Assembly: GCA_938034705.1 (NCBI GenBank)
Contig: CALHMG010000039.1
Span: 1-48,536, forward strand
Direction of reading: 5' to 3'
Length of the DNA: 48,536 bases
From: an uncultured Gammaproteobacteria bacterium
GTDB lineage: Bacteria; Pseudomonadota; Gammaproteobacteria; Arenicellales; CALHMG01
This document shows, piece after piece, positions 34,470 to 43,230 of the stretch (its first letter is position 1; each line of letters begins with the position of its first letter). Under the pieces are notes generated by a model that was not told the origin of the DNA, did no database searches, and saw only the letters and a program-made list of their open reading frames with translations. A program made the position numbers and the translations under genes.

Positions 34470-36677
34470 ATGGCTGCCAATGTTGAAAAAAACGTTGCCA
34501 CCGAAGCTCGTCGGGAACGATTCGCCGAGCTGGTGCCAGGTATTGGCCGCTTTCTTGAGTTCGACCGCTCGCAGCACGGCGCATCGACGGCCGAACACGA
34601 ACGTCTGACAAGCGCCTGGCCACAGTACGTCGACGACGCTCACGCGCGGGCTTTACTGCTTGAAGTCACAGAACTTGGCCTCGACGATGCGGCGTGCGCT
34701 GCCGCCTTTGTCTACGGCGCGCTCGGTGCCGACGTTTCTGAAGTCGAAGTGCTTCATGACGACCCTGCAACAGCCGAGGTCCTGAATCTCGTCAGAAATA
34801 TTGGCCGGATGGATGTCATCTCGCGCATTCGCCATGACGGTTCGGTAAAGGCGAACCGCCAGGACAGCGAGTCGCGCACTGAATCCGTTCGCCGGATGCT
34901 CATCGGCATGGTCGATGACGTGCGGGTAGTTCTGATTCGGCTTGCGGCCCGTCTCGTGTTGCTGCGGACCCTGAAGAACGAGCCCGGCGATTACCGCGAT
35001 GCCGTGGCCACGGAAACGCTGGAAATCTTTGCACCGCTGGCCAATCGCCTGGGGATCTGGCAGCTGAAGTGGGAACTCGAAGACATGGCCTTTCGCTATC
35101 TCGAGCCCGACATGTACCACAGCATTGCAGCCCAGCTGGCTGAGCGCCGCGACGACCGGAAAAATTACATCGAGAGTTTTGTCAGTGAACTCGACGAAGC
35201 GCTTCAGAGCGTAAACGTCAAAGGTGAAATCTCCGGGCGCCCGAAACACATCTACAGCATCTGGCGCAAAATGAATCGCAAGAACCTCGACTTCGACCAC
35301 GTGCTCGATATCAGGGCGGTGCGTGTGCTCGTTGACGAAATCGCCGACTGCTACACGGCGCTCGGTGCCGTGCACCAGCGCTGGTCCCACGTCTCCGGCG
35401 AGTTTGATGACTACATCGCGACGCCAAAAGAAAACAACTACCAGTCGATCCACACCGCCGTCGTCGGGCCCGAAGGTCGTATCGTCGAAGTTCAGTTTCG
35501 CACCTTCGACATGCACAACGAGAACGAGCTTGGCGTCGCCGCTCACTGGCGATACAAAGAGGGCGCCGTCGCCAGCGAATCCGTTGACAACAAGGTGCTG
35601 TGGCTGCGGCAGCTGCTCGAGTGGAAAGAAGAAATTTCCAGCGCAAGCGAAATGATCGACAACCTCAAGCAGGCCGTTGTTGATGAGCGTGTTTATGTTT
35701 TTACACCCGCAGGCGGTGTCGTCGATCTGCCAACGGGCGCTACGCCTGTAGATTTTGCCTACGCCGTACACACCGAGGTCGGGCATCGCTGTCGCGGTGC
35801 GCGAGTTGGCGGGCGAATCGTGCCTCTCGATCACGCGCTTTCGTCAGGTGACCAGGTTGAAATCATCACCGGCAAGACAAGCAGTCCAAGCCGGGACTGG
35901 TTGAGCGCGACGTTAGGCTACGTTCACACGTCGAGAGCGCGTGCCCGGATCCAGCGCTGGTTCAAGGAACAGAATTTTGACGACAACGTAGCTGCCGGTC
36001 GCGCGGCGCTGGATCGCGAGATCGATCGCCTTGGTCTGCGTGACGTTGGCTTTGAGCCGTTGGCCACCGAACGTGGATATCGCCGGGTTGAAGATTTTCT
36101 TGCGGCTATCGGCGGTGGCGATCTGCGCGCGAGCCAGGCCGTATCGTCGTTGCGCAGCCAGCTTGCGCGCGAAGAGGAGCCAGACCTCTCGGAACTCAAA
36201 GCGCGGCCCCGCGTGCGTCGCTCGCCCAAAGGCATGCAGGTGCAGGGCGTCGGCAACCTGATGACGGTGATGGCCAGCTGCTGTTCACCCGTGCCCGGCG
36301 ATCGAATCGTCGGCTACATTACCCGCAGCCGCGGCGTCAGTATTCATCGACACGACTGCCACAACGCCCTTGAGCTGTCCGATCGCGAACCCGAACGACT
36401 GTTGCTCGTTAACTGGGGTGATGCAGACGACCAGACCTTTCCGGTAGACGTTGCGCTTAAGGCTTTTGATCGCCAGGGTCTGCTGCGCGATGTGTCAGCG
36501 GCGTTTGCCGATGCCGGCGTCAACGTCCTCGGTATTCAATCCCAGACCGATGCGGCGTCCCTGCAGGTTCGCATGACGATCACCATCGAGATCGCCGATA
36601 TCCAGAATCTGTCCCGGGTGCTCTCCCAGGTGGTGCGAGTCCCCAATGTCACCGACGCACGTCGCGTCTCGCACTAG
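34470..36677 (+). CDS. relA: (p)ppGpp synthetase RelA
   Basis: 735 residues. Makes (p)ppGpp from ATP and GTP/GDP on uncharged-tRNA-bound ribosomes. The HD hydrolase domain (about 50-190) lacks the HD motif (FVYGALGADV), so it is RelA-type and probably synthetase only. The synthetase domain (about 235-360) has GRPKHIYSIWRKM, the FDHVLDIRAVRV strand, and YIATPKENNYQSIHTAV with VEVQFRT. TGS (about 410-470, VYVFTPAGGVVDLP), a zinc-finger/CC region with CCSPVPGD, and a C-terminal ACT domain follow. Start chosen at the ATG at 34470. Downstream a DUF924 gene follows after 19 bases. Confidence 0.95.
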   Translation: MAANVEKNVATEARRERFAELVPGIGRFLEFDRSQHGASTAEHERLTSAWPQYVDDAHARALLLEVTELGLDDAACAAAFVYGALGADVSEVEVLHDDPATAEVLNLVRNIGRMDVISRIRHDGSVKANRQDSESRTESVRRMLIGMVDDVRVVLIRLAARLVLLRTLKNEPGDYRDAVATETLEIFAPLANRLGIWQLKWELEDMAFRYLEPDMYHSIAAQLAERRDDRKNYIESFVSELDEALQSVNVKGEISGRPKHIYSIWRKMNRKNLDFDHVLDIRAVRVLVDEIADCYTALGAVHQRWSHVSGEFDDYIATPKENNYQSIHTAVVGPEGRIVEVQFRTFDMHNENELGVAAHWRYKEGAVASESVDNKVLWLRQLLEWKEEISSASEMIDNLKQAVVDERVYVFTPAGGVVDLPTGATPVDFAYAVHTEVGHRCRGARVGGRIVPLDHALSSGDQVEIITGKTSSPSRDWLSATLGYVHTSRARARIQRWFKEQNFDDNVAAGRAALDREIDRLGLRDVGFEPLATERGYRRVEDFLAAIGGGDLRASQAVSSLRSQLAREEEPDLSELKARPRVRRSPKGMQVQGVGNLMTVMASCCSPVPGDRIVGYITRSRGVSIHRHDCHNALELSDREPERLLLVNWGDADDQTFPVDVALKAFDRQGLLRDVSAAFADAGVNVLGIQSQTDAASLQVRMTITIEIADIQNLSRVLSQVVRVPNVTDARRVSH

Positions 36678-36696
36678 TTTCGACTCAGGAATTCCA

Positions 36697-37320
36697 ATGT
36701 CTGAACCCGATCCCAAAATTGACGCCATCTTGAAATTCTGGATTTCAGATGACCCGGACAGTGCCGAGGCCATCAAAGAGAAGTCGAAGATGTGGTTCCA
36801 GGCGACTCCTGAAGACGATCAGCTCATTCGTGAGACTCACGGCGCCGATATCGAGCGCGCGGCGGCCGGTGAGTATCAGCACTTTGAAGAAACGTCGCGC
36901 GGACGCGTCGCTTTGATCATTTTGTTCGATCAAATGACGCGCAATATCTATCGTGGCACCGCGAAGGCGTTCGCGACGGACCATCTGTCCCTTGCGCAAT
37001 CGCGACACCTGGTAGATTCCGGCGAGCATCTCGATCTGCATCCCATTGAGCGAACGTTTGCCTACATGCCGCTCGAGCATGCCGAAGACCGGATGCTGCA
37101 GGCGCTGTGCGTGGAGTGCTTCACAAGACTCGCGGCTGATGCACCCGAGGCGCATCAGGCAATGTTCAACGATTACATCAGGTTCGCGGAGCACCACCGC
37201 GAGATTGTCGATCAATTCGGCCGTTTCCCGCATCGAAACAAGATACTGGGACGCGCTTCAACGGCAGCAGAAATCGCGTTTCTGGCAGACGGCGGGTCCA
37301 ATTTCGGACAGGGGTCCTGA
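36697..37320 (+). CDS. DUF924 family protein
   Basis: 207 residues from the ATG at 36697, with CAGGA upstream. Family signs: N-terminal ILKFWISDD, then LIILFDQMTRNIYRG and AYMPLEHAEDRMLQ, FAEHHREIVDQFGRFPHRNKILGR. These give a helical bundle fold related to TPR proteins. The biochemical role is unknown; the conserved Asp, His and Arg residues could bind a ligand or metal. It is 19 bases downstream of relA and may be co-transcribed, but DUF924 genes occur in many contexts. Confidence 0.85.
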   Translation: MSEPDPKIDAILKFWISDDPDSAEAIKEKSKMWFQATPEDDQLIRETHGADIERAAAGEYQHFEETSRGRVALIILFDQMTRNIYRGTAKAFATDHLSLAQSRHLVDSGEHLDLHPIERTFAYMPLEHAEDRMLQALCVECFTRLAADAPEAHQAMFNDYIRFAEHHREIVDQFGRFPHRNKILGRASTAAEIAFLADGGSNFGQGS

Positions 37321-37404
37321 GCGCAACAATTCACTCGTCGAAAACGGTGTAGAATCGCGCGCAATCAGACCTACAAAAACAATCGTATTGCGGAGACCCC
37401 GACT

Positions 37405-38382
37405 ATGAAACCACCGGTTCGCGTTGCCGTCACTGGCGCAGCAGGCCAGATCAGTTACAGCCTGCTTTTCAGAATTGCCGCCGGCAACATGCTCGGCCCA
37501 GACCAGCCGATCATTCTCCAGTGTCTGGAGATTCCACCAGCGATGGACGCTCTTCGCGGCGTGAAGATGGAACTCGATGACTGTGCCTTCGACCTGCTCG
37601 ATGACGTTGTCGCAACCTCTGACCCCAACGTCGCGTTTGCTGATGCGGACTACGCGTTGCTGGTCGGTGCGATGCCACGCAAAAAAGGCATGGAGCGCAA
37701 AGACCTGCTGTCGGCGAACGCCAAGATTTTCTCCGAGCAGGGCAAGGCGATCAACGAGAACGCGAACAAGGATCTGCGCCTGCTGGTTGTCGGTAACCCG
37801 GCAAACACCAACGCGCTGATCACAATGGCGAACGCTCCAAACATCAAGCACGGCAACATCACCGCGATGACGCGTCTTGACCACAATCGCGCGGTCAGTC
37901 AGCTTGCTGAAAAAACCGGTAAGGCATCGAACGACATCACGCGCATGACGATCTGGGGTAACCACTCGGCTACCCAGTACCCTGACATCAGCCAGGCGAT
38001 GGTTGACGGCAAGCCGGCGGCTCCGCTGGTGGATCAGGGCTGGTACCGCGACACCTTTATCCCGACAGTCCAGCAGCGTGGCGCTGCCATTATCGAAGCT
38101 CGTGGCCTGTCCAGTGCAGCGTCGGCGGCGAACGCTGCGATCGACCACATGCGCACGTGGGCCATGGGCACGGACGACGGCGACTGGGTCAGCATGGCGA
38201 TTCCAAGCGACGGCAGCTACGGCATCCCCGAAGGTTTGATCTACTCGTTCCCGGTCACGGTTGCCGGTGGTGAATACTCCATCGTGCAGGGCCTGGACGT
38301 AGATGAATTCAGTCGCGAAATGATGGACGCCACCGCCAAGGAACTTTCCGAAGAGCGTGACGACGTCAAGGATCTGCTCTGA
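37405..38382 (+). CDS. mdh: Malate dehydrogenase
   Basis: 325 residues. NAD-dependent oxidation of malate to oxaloacetate in the TCA cycle. Rossmann start [16 protein letters not shown] (about 6-21). Substrate residues lie in [15 protein letters not shown] with its Arg residues, and the catalytic pair lies in RLDHNRA and [12 protein letters not shown] (His near 190). This is the cytosolic-type form with the 325-residue length. GGAG about eight bases upstream of the ATG supports the start. A monocistronic gene followed by a glycosyltransferase. Confidence 0.95.
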   Translation: MKPPVRVAVTGAAGQISYSLLFRIAAGNMLGPDQPIILQCLEIPPAMDALRGVKMELDDCAFDLLDDVVATSDPNVAFADADYALLVGAMPRKKGMERKDLLSANAKIFSEQGKAINENANKDLRLLVVGNPANTNALITMANAPNIKHGNITAMTRLDHNRAVSQLAEKTGKASNDITRMTIWGNHSATQYPDISQAMVDGKPAAPLVDQGWYRDTFIPTVQQRGAAIIEARGLSSAASAANAAIDHMRTWAMGTDDGDWVSMAIPSDGSYGIPEGLIYSFPVTVAGGEYSIVQGLDVDEFSREMMDATAKELSEERDDVKDLL

Positions 38383-38400
38383 TCCCGAGTTGCTGAAAGA

Positions 38401-38415
38401 CACCGACATTCGGTG
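38401..38415 (+). promoter_or_regulatory. Small perfect hairpin covering the glycosyltransferase start codon
   Basis: CACCGA (38401-38406), loop CAT, TCGGTG (38410-38415). The last three bases are the GTG start of the next gene, and no good ribosome-binding site is seen. If it forms in mRNA it would reduce initiation; alternatively it could be part of the mdh 3' end. Confidence 0.4.
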
Positions 38416-39252
38416 AGTACCACCGTCAGTGTCATTATCCCCGTATTCGAGCGTCCGGAACTTATCCGCCGGGCGCTCGACAGCGTTCTGCTGCAGACCA
38501 CTGCCGCTACCGAAGTCATAGTCGTCGATGACGCATCGGGCGACGACACCACCGCCGTCATTGAGCAAAGTTATCCAGGCGTTACGCTGATTCGCAACGA
38601 CGTCAACCGGGGCGTCAGTTTTTCACGCAACCGTGGCATCGATATCGCTACCGGCGACTGGATCGCGTTTCTCGATTCAGATGATGCGTGGGCACCTACC
38701 AAGCTTGAGCGCCAGCTCGCGATTGCGTCTGATGAGCCCGCCGCGAATCTTATCCATACCAACGAGATCTGGATTCGTAACGGCAAGCGCGTCAATCAGG
38801 GTGATCGACACGAAAAGACCGGGGGCTGGATCTATCAGCGCTGCCTGCCCCTGTGTGCGATCTCGCCGTCTTCAGTCATGATTCACCAGCGCGTTTTCGC
38901 AGACGTCGGCCGTTTTGATGAGTCCCTGCCAGCGTGCGAAGACTATGATCTGTGGCTGCGCATTACGGCGCGTTTTGAAACGCACTTTATCGATGAACCC
39001 CTGGTCATCAAGCATGGCGGGCACGACGATCAGCTCTCGCGCCGTTATCCCGGGATGGACCGATTCAGAGTCAAGGCGTTAAACAAAATGCTTGAATCCG
39101 AAACTCTGGGTGCGCAAGACCGCGCGCGAACGATTGAGACTTTGATCAGCAAGGCGAACGTTTACCTTGGCGGTGTCAAAAAACGCGGCAGACATGACGA
39201 GGCCGCGCAGATCGAGGCTCTCATCGAGCGATGGGGTACCATCGAACGATGA
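38413..39252 (+). CDS. Family 2 glycosyltransferase
   Basis: 279 residues. GT-A fold: VSVIIPVFERPELIRRALDSV, then VIVVDDASGDDT (Asp for nucleotide sugar), and the metal-binding FLDSDDAW (about 89-96). A candidate catalytic region lies at ACEDYDLWLRI (about 177-187). Transfers a sugar from a nucleotide donor to a surface polysaccharide, lipid or protein; specificity unknown. No membrane helices are seen. Starts with GTG inside a small hairpin. Its stop overlaps the next start (ATGA). Confidence 0.88.
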   Translation: MSTTVSVIIPVFERPELIRRALDSVLLQTTAATEVIVVDDASGDDTTAVIEQSYPGVTLIRNDVNRGVSFSRNRGIDIATGDWIAFLDSDDAWAPTKLERQLAIASDEPAANLIHTNEIWIRNGKRVNQGDRHEKTGGWIYQRCLPLCAISPSSVMIHQRVFADVGRFDESLPACEDYDLWLRITARFETHFIDEPLVIKHGGHDDQLSRRYPGMDRFRVKALNKMLESETLGAQDRARTIETLISKANVYLGGVKKRGRHDEAAQIEALIERWGTIER

Positions 39253-40088
39253 TTCCCGGTCCCAACATCAACCTTGTCACGGCGCTTTCCAGTGAAGCCA
39301 AGCCGCTAATTGATGCGTTCAGACTCGATCGGGTGCTGGACGCCCGCGGCTTTATCCTCTACGCCAAAGATGATGTATCGCTGGTTGTCACCGGCATCGG
39401 CCGCATGCGCGCCGCGGCGGCGACCGGCTGGCTTGCGGCAAGGCAGGGCGAGAGTCGATCGAGTGCCTGGCTTAACGTGGGCATTGCCGGCCACGGTTCC
39501 CGGCCAGCGGGTTCAATGATGCTGGCGGGCAAGTTGCGAGACGCGGCAACGGGAAGACATGTCTTTCCGCCGGCGCTGGTTGGGCGGGGTCTGGACCGTG
39601 ATCTCGTCATTACGGTTGACCGGGCGGAGACGGGTTACTCCGAGGACGCCGCGTACGAAATGGAAGCGTTTGCCATCTGGGATACGGCCACCCGGTTTGT
39701 CACCGGTGAACTGGTGTCGTTCATGAAGATCGTGTCTGACGGGCCCGAGGCCGGCGAGATCGAGACGATTGACCGCGCTGGCGTCATCAGTCTTGTGGGT
39801 GCCCACGTCGAAGCCGTTTCTGGCGTTGTGGATGAGTTGCGCGAGCTCGCCGGAATCGAGGCCGCACGAACCGCCGCACCGGCCGGGATAGATGCCTATC
39901 TTGAGCACTGGCATTTCACCGTCAGCGCCCGCCACGAGCTGACCGGCTTGCTGCGCGGTCTGCACGCGCGCGATCCGGATGCAGAATTGATCGACGCGAC
40001 CACACGATCGTGCAAAAACGCCCGCGCGGCACTCGACGCGCTTGCCGCTCGGGTTAACGCGGCGGATACGGGGGTTGCTGTTGATTAG
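39249..40088 (+). CDS. Nucleoside phosphorylase/nucleosidase family protein
   Basis: 279 residues from the ATG at 39249, overlapping the previous stop by four bases. PNP/MTAN-like fold: GIGRMRAAAATGWL corresponds to the G-I-G phosphate/purine region, LNVGIAGHGS to the conserved GxAG strand, YEMEAFAIWD to the ribose-binding Met-Glu pair, and KIVSDGPEAG to the purine-binding Ser-Asp. Such proteins cleave glycosidic bonds of purine nucleosides or of modified adducts, for example in hopanoid biosynthesis (HpnG). Diverged C-terminus (after about 200) with extra helices. Coupled to a radical SAM gene, which might hint at a joint function. Substrate unknown. Confidence 0.78.
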   Translation: MIPGPNINLVTALSSEAKPLIDAFRLDRVLDARGFILYAKDDVSLVVTGIGRMRAAAATGWLAARQGESRSSAWLNVGIAGHGSRPAGSMMLAGKLRDAATGRHVFPPALVGRGLDRDLVITVDRAETGYSEDAAYEMEAFAIWDTATRFVTGELVSFMKIVSDGPEAGEIETIDRAGVISLVGAHVEAVSGVVDELRELAGIEAARTAAPAGIDAYLEHWHFTVSARHELTGLLRGLHARDPDAELIDATTRSCKNARAALDALAARVNAADTGVAVD

Positions 40089-41085
40089 CGCGCTGTACAT
40101 CGAGAACGACGTTGCGACCCACCCGAGAGTGGCGGCGCTTAAACAGCGATACGCTAACGTGCCGCACATTTCGTGCGACCGATATGGTGAAGTGTTCAAC
40201 CCCAAGTCCCAGAACTTCAGACTTCAGAAGCGAGCGCCGGCGCTGATCGTGGCCCGCAAACACAGCGGTCGTGTGTTGGCCGCTCCTGACGGTTACGGCG
40301 CAGGTGAGGGTGAGGCCTACTATTTTTCTCACATGCTCAACTGTCTTTATGACTGTCGATACTGCTTTCTTCAGGGAATGTACGCGTCGGCGAACTATGT
40401 TTTGTTTGTGAATTTCGAGGACTTTGGCGATGACATTGATCGCGTACTCGAGGAGAGCCCGAATCAGGAGCAGGTGTGGTTTAACTCGGGCTATGACGGT
40501 GATTCGCTCGCACTCGAGCCGTTGAGTGGCTTCGTCGAACATTTCGTACCTTTTTTTCAATCGCGCCCTCGTGCCATGCTGGAACTTCGAACCAAGAGCA
40601 CGCAGATCCGATGTCTGACGGCGCTTGAACCGGTAGACAATGTTGTGTGTGCTTTCAGTTTCACGCCGGCCAGTGTCGCGCGCGGTCTCGAGCACAAGGT
40701 CCCGGATATTGAGCGTCGGATAGCGGCGATGGTGGAACTGCAGCAAAAAGGGTGGCGTGTCGGTGTGCGATTCGAGCCGCTGATCTGGTGCGAAGACTTC
40801 AGGTCGCGTTATCGAGAACTCTTCGCCCAGGTGCTCGAACCATTGAACGCGGACAAAATCGATTCGGTGAGCATTGGCAGCTTCAGGATGCCCGATGGTT
40901 TTTTCAAAAAGAGTCGAGAGCTTTATCCCGATGAGCCCCTGTTTGCGGGACCTCTTAGCTCAACTCGTGGTGTTGTTGGCTACACCGATGAACTCAATTT
41001 CGAGATGACGCAGTTCTGTACCGACGAGATACTGTCGAGAGTTCCGGCCGACCGGTTTTATCACTGCAAAGAGGCGCTGGCATGA
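40081..41085 (+). CDS. Radical SAM protein of the spore photoproduct lyase type
   Basis: 334 residues from the TTG at 40081 (GGGGG upstream), overlapping the previous gene by eight bases. The CxxxCxxC cluster motif is CLYDCRYCFLQG (about residues 85-96), typical of SPL-like enzymes. SAM-binding features such as VWFNSGYDGDSLALEP follow in a TIM barrel. SPL repairs thymine dimers in spores, but relatives without the C-terminal Cys of SPL occur in non-spore-formers with unknown roles. The organism is not expected to form spores. The coupling with a nucleosidase-like gene and an SDR is the best clue to its role. Confidence 0.8.
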   Translation: MISALYIENDVATHPRVAALKQRYANVPHISCDRYGEVFNPKSQNFRLQKRAPALIVARKHSGRVLAAPDGYGAGEGEAYYFSHMLNCLYDCRYCFLQGMYASANYVLFVNFEDFGDDIDRVLEESPNQEQVWFNSGYDGDSLALEPLSGFVEHFVPFFQSRPRAMLELRTKSTQIRCLTALEPVDNVVCAFSFTPASVARGLEHKVPDIERRIAAMVELQQKGWRVGVRFEPLIWCEDFRSRYRELFAQVLEPLNADKIDSVSIGSFRMPDGFFKKSRELYPDEPLFAGPLSSTRGVVGYTDELNFEMTQFCTDEILSRVPADRFYHCKEALA

Positions 41086-41777
41086 GAAACGCTATCGTAA
41101 CCGGCGCAAGCTCGGGGATCGGTCACGCAATCGCGACCATGCTGATCGCCGACGGCCACAACGTTGTCGGCATAGCGCGACAGACGGATTCGATGCCTGA
41201 GGGGGTCGAGGGCATTGCGATGGATCTCGCTGATCTCGAGCACGCGTCCGATCGTCTTGGAGAGCTGGCTAAAAAACATTCACAGACCGACACATTGATA
41301 CTCTGTGCGGGAGCCGGCCGGTTTGGGGCGCTGGAGCAGTTTTCGCCAGCCCAGATACGTGGGCTCATCGATCTGAATATCACGAGCCAGCTCCTGCTGT
41401 TACGTTGTTTTATCCCGCGGATGAAGTCTCACGCGAGTGGCAATGTCATACTAATGGGGTCGGAAGCGGCGCTGAAAGGCCATCGCAACGGTGCCGTGTA
41501 CTGTGCGACCAAGTTCGCCGTTCGTGGTCTGGCCCAGGCGCTGCGCGAAGAGTGCGCGCCGGCGCGTGTCCATGTGACGGTGGTCAATCCCGGTATGGTG
41601 GATACGCCGTTCTTCGAGTCGCTGGATTTTGCGCCGGGCGAGTCGCCGGAAAACGCGATCGAGGCCACCGACGTGGCCGCCGCGGTACGCACGGTGCTGG
41701 AAATGCGGCCCGGTACCGTCGTTGATGAGATTAATCTGTCACCACTCAAGCATGTGGTGCGAGCAACCAGGAGCTAG
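41082..41777 (+). CDS. Short-chain dehydrogenase/reductase
   Basis: 231 residues; ATG overlaps the radical SAM stop by four bases. Classical SDR: TGASSGIG (7-14) for cofactor binding, LILCAGAGRFG (NNAG-like) and the active-site Tyr-Lys in VYCATKFAVRG, with Ser in MGSEAAL before it. NAD(P)-dependent oxidoreductase of unknown substrate, cytoplasmic. Part of the coupled GT, nucleosidase, radical SAM and SDR run; DUF962 follows after seven bases. Confidence 0.88.
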   Translation: MRNAIVTGASSGIGHAIATMLIADGHNVVGIARQTDSMPEGVEGIAMDLADLEHASDRLGELAKKHSQTDTLILCAGAGRFGALEQFSPAQIRGLIDLNITSQLLLLRCFIPRMKSHASGNVILMGSEAALKGHRNGAVYCATKFAVRGLAQALREECAPARVHVTVVNPGMVDTPFFESLDFAPGESPENAIEATDVAAAVRTVLEMRPGTVVDEINLSPLKHVVRATRS

Positions 41778-41784
41778 GATCACT

Positions 41785-42117
41785 ATGGCCCAGTCAAACA
41801 CCAACACTACAGAGCGTGAATTTCAGAAGTTCGATGAGTTTTACGAGAACTTTCTCAACGAGCACCGGGACCCACGCAATCGCAAACTGCACTTTATCGG
41901 AACCGGTATCGGCGTCTGTCTGTTTGTACACATGCTGTGCACCATGAACTGGTGGCTGGCGCCGCTGATTCCCGCGGCAGGATTCGGTTTTTCCTGGTAC
42001 GGACATAAAAAGCTCGAGAAGAACAAGCCGGATACATGGAGCAAGCCGATGTACAGTCTGTTCGCTCACTATCGTATGTTTATCGATATCATCGCCCACA
42101 AAATCTACATCGATTAA
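41785..42117 (+). CDS. DUF962/Mpo1-like membrane protein
   Basis: 110 residues from the ATG at 41785. Two membrane helices (about 40-57 and 60-76) between polar ends; conserved HRDPRNRKLHFIGT and SWYGHKKLEKN motifs are the hallmark of the DUF962/YGL010w (Mpo1-like) family, in which His residues coordinate iron in the fungal dioxygenase that shortens 2-hydroxy fatty acids. Bacterial members are uncharacterised. Family assigned by motif memory. Confidence 0.75.
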   Translation: MAQSNTNTTEREFQKFDEFYENFLNEHRDPRNRKLHFIGTGIGVCLFVHMLCTMNWWLAPLIPAAGFGFSWYGHKKLEKNKPDTWSKPMYSLFAHYRMFIDIIAHKIYID

Positions 42118-42126
42118 GAAGACGTC

Positions 42127-43203
42127 ATGAACTACTTTCGCTCTGTTGCAGGATCCCGCATATCCCAAGGTTTGGTTGCCGGCGGCATCGCCCTCGTCAT
42201 GCTGTCCGGATGTGGTAACGATAGCGCTGATGCTGTGACCGATGCGTCGGTGGAGTCGATGCAAAAGGCGGCGGAAAAAGTTACCGATACCGTCAGCGAC
42301 AGCGCAACCAAACTGTCGGAGTCGTTGAGCGAAGGCGCAAAGCAGGTTGCCGAGAAAGCGGGTGAGACCGCTCAGGCAGTTGCGACGACGACCGGGGAAG
42401 CCGCGCAAAGCGCGGCGCAGGCGGTAACCGATACCGCTGCCAAGGTGGTTGAGACTGAAGCGGATACCGAAACCGAGGCTAAGACCGCGGCGCCCGTTGC
42501 TGCCGCACCGGAGAGTCCGGCGAAGGTCGAGCCGACGCCGGAACCCTCGGCACCTGAACCGGCGGAACCGGAGTCGAAGCCGGCCCCGGTCAAGCGCACC
42601 GGCGCTCACGGCGCGACCGTCGACTTTTTCACTGCGCTGCTCAACGGCGATGCCGAAGCGGCGATTGCGGTTGTCGAAGGCAGCGACAAGGAAAAGAAAG
42701 CCCTCACCGCACGCGCTAACTATCAGCGAGCAAGCGTGCAGTTCAAAACCGCGTTCGTGAATAAATTCGGGGACGGCGCGTGGGCAAAATTCAACAGCCC
42801 CGAGCATCTGCCGGAGCCTGCGACCAGTCAGCGTCCGCCGTTTAACGCACGCCTGAGTGTTTTCGAGCAGGTCGATCTCGATCAGATGCTGCTTTACAAG
42901 CCGCAGGAAAATGGTGACGAGGCGTCCTACCCGGCCGAACAGGGTGATCTCAAGGTTGTGAAGAAAAATGGCGTCTGGAAGCTGGTAGCGGCTTCGCTTT
43001 TGCCACCCGGACTGGATGGCGCGGACAAGGCGACACAGATTCTGACCGCGAGCACCAGCCACATCGCCAGATTTACCAAGGCCATCGGTAAAGACGGTGT
43101 TTCTGCCGACGATATTGATGTTGAGCTTGGTCGTGCCATTGTCGAAACGCTCTACGGATTCTCCAGTCAGGAGTCGCACCGATTCGATGTAGGATCACTC
43201 TGA
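42127..43203 (+). CDS. Lipoprotein with helical Ala/Thr-rich repeats and a globular C-terminus
   Basis: 358 residues. Lipobox LSGC near residue 29 marks an outer- or inner-membrane lipoprotein. Residues 40-115 form amphipathic 11-residue-type repeats rich in Ala, Lys, Glu, Thr (AEKVTDTVSDSATKL, EGAKQVAEKAGETAQAV), similar to LEA or apolipoprotein helices. A Pro/Glu/Ala-rich linker (about 115-160) is followed by a folded domain with DFFTALLNGDAEAAIAVV and a strand-rich region including KVVKKNGVWKLV. No family recognised. The start nine bases after DUF962 suggests the same transcript. Confidence 0.7.
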   Translation: MNYFRSVAGSRISQGLVAGGIALVMLSGCGNDSADAVTDASVESMQKAAEKVTDTVSDSATKLSESLSEGAKQVAEKAGETAQAVATTTGEAAQSAAQAVTDTAAKVVETEADTETEAKTAAPVAAAPESPAKVEPTPEPSAPEPAEPESKPAPVKRTGAHGATVDFFTALLNGDAEAAIAVVEGSDKEKKALTARANYQRASVQFKTAFVNKFGDGAWAKFNSPEHLPEPATSQRPPFNARLSVFEQVDLDQMLLYKPQENGDEASYPAEQGDLKVVKKNGVWKLVAASLLPPGLDGADKATQILTASTSHIARFTKAIGKDGVSADDIDVELGRAIVETLYGFSSQESHRFDVGSL

Positions 43204-43230
43204 CGATCCCATCAAAAAGGTGCAGTACCC

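Noticed and set aside
34653-35834. Long minus-strand frame antisense to relA
   Set aside because: It lies fully within relA; its protein has no domain features. Long antisense frames are common in GC-rich genes.
37258-38568. Long minus-strand frame antisense to mdh
   Set aside because: Explained by codon bias of mdh; no recognisable domains.
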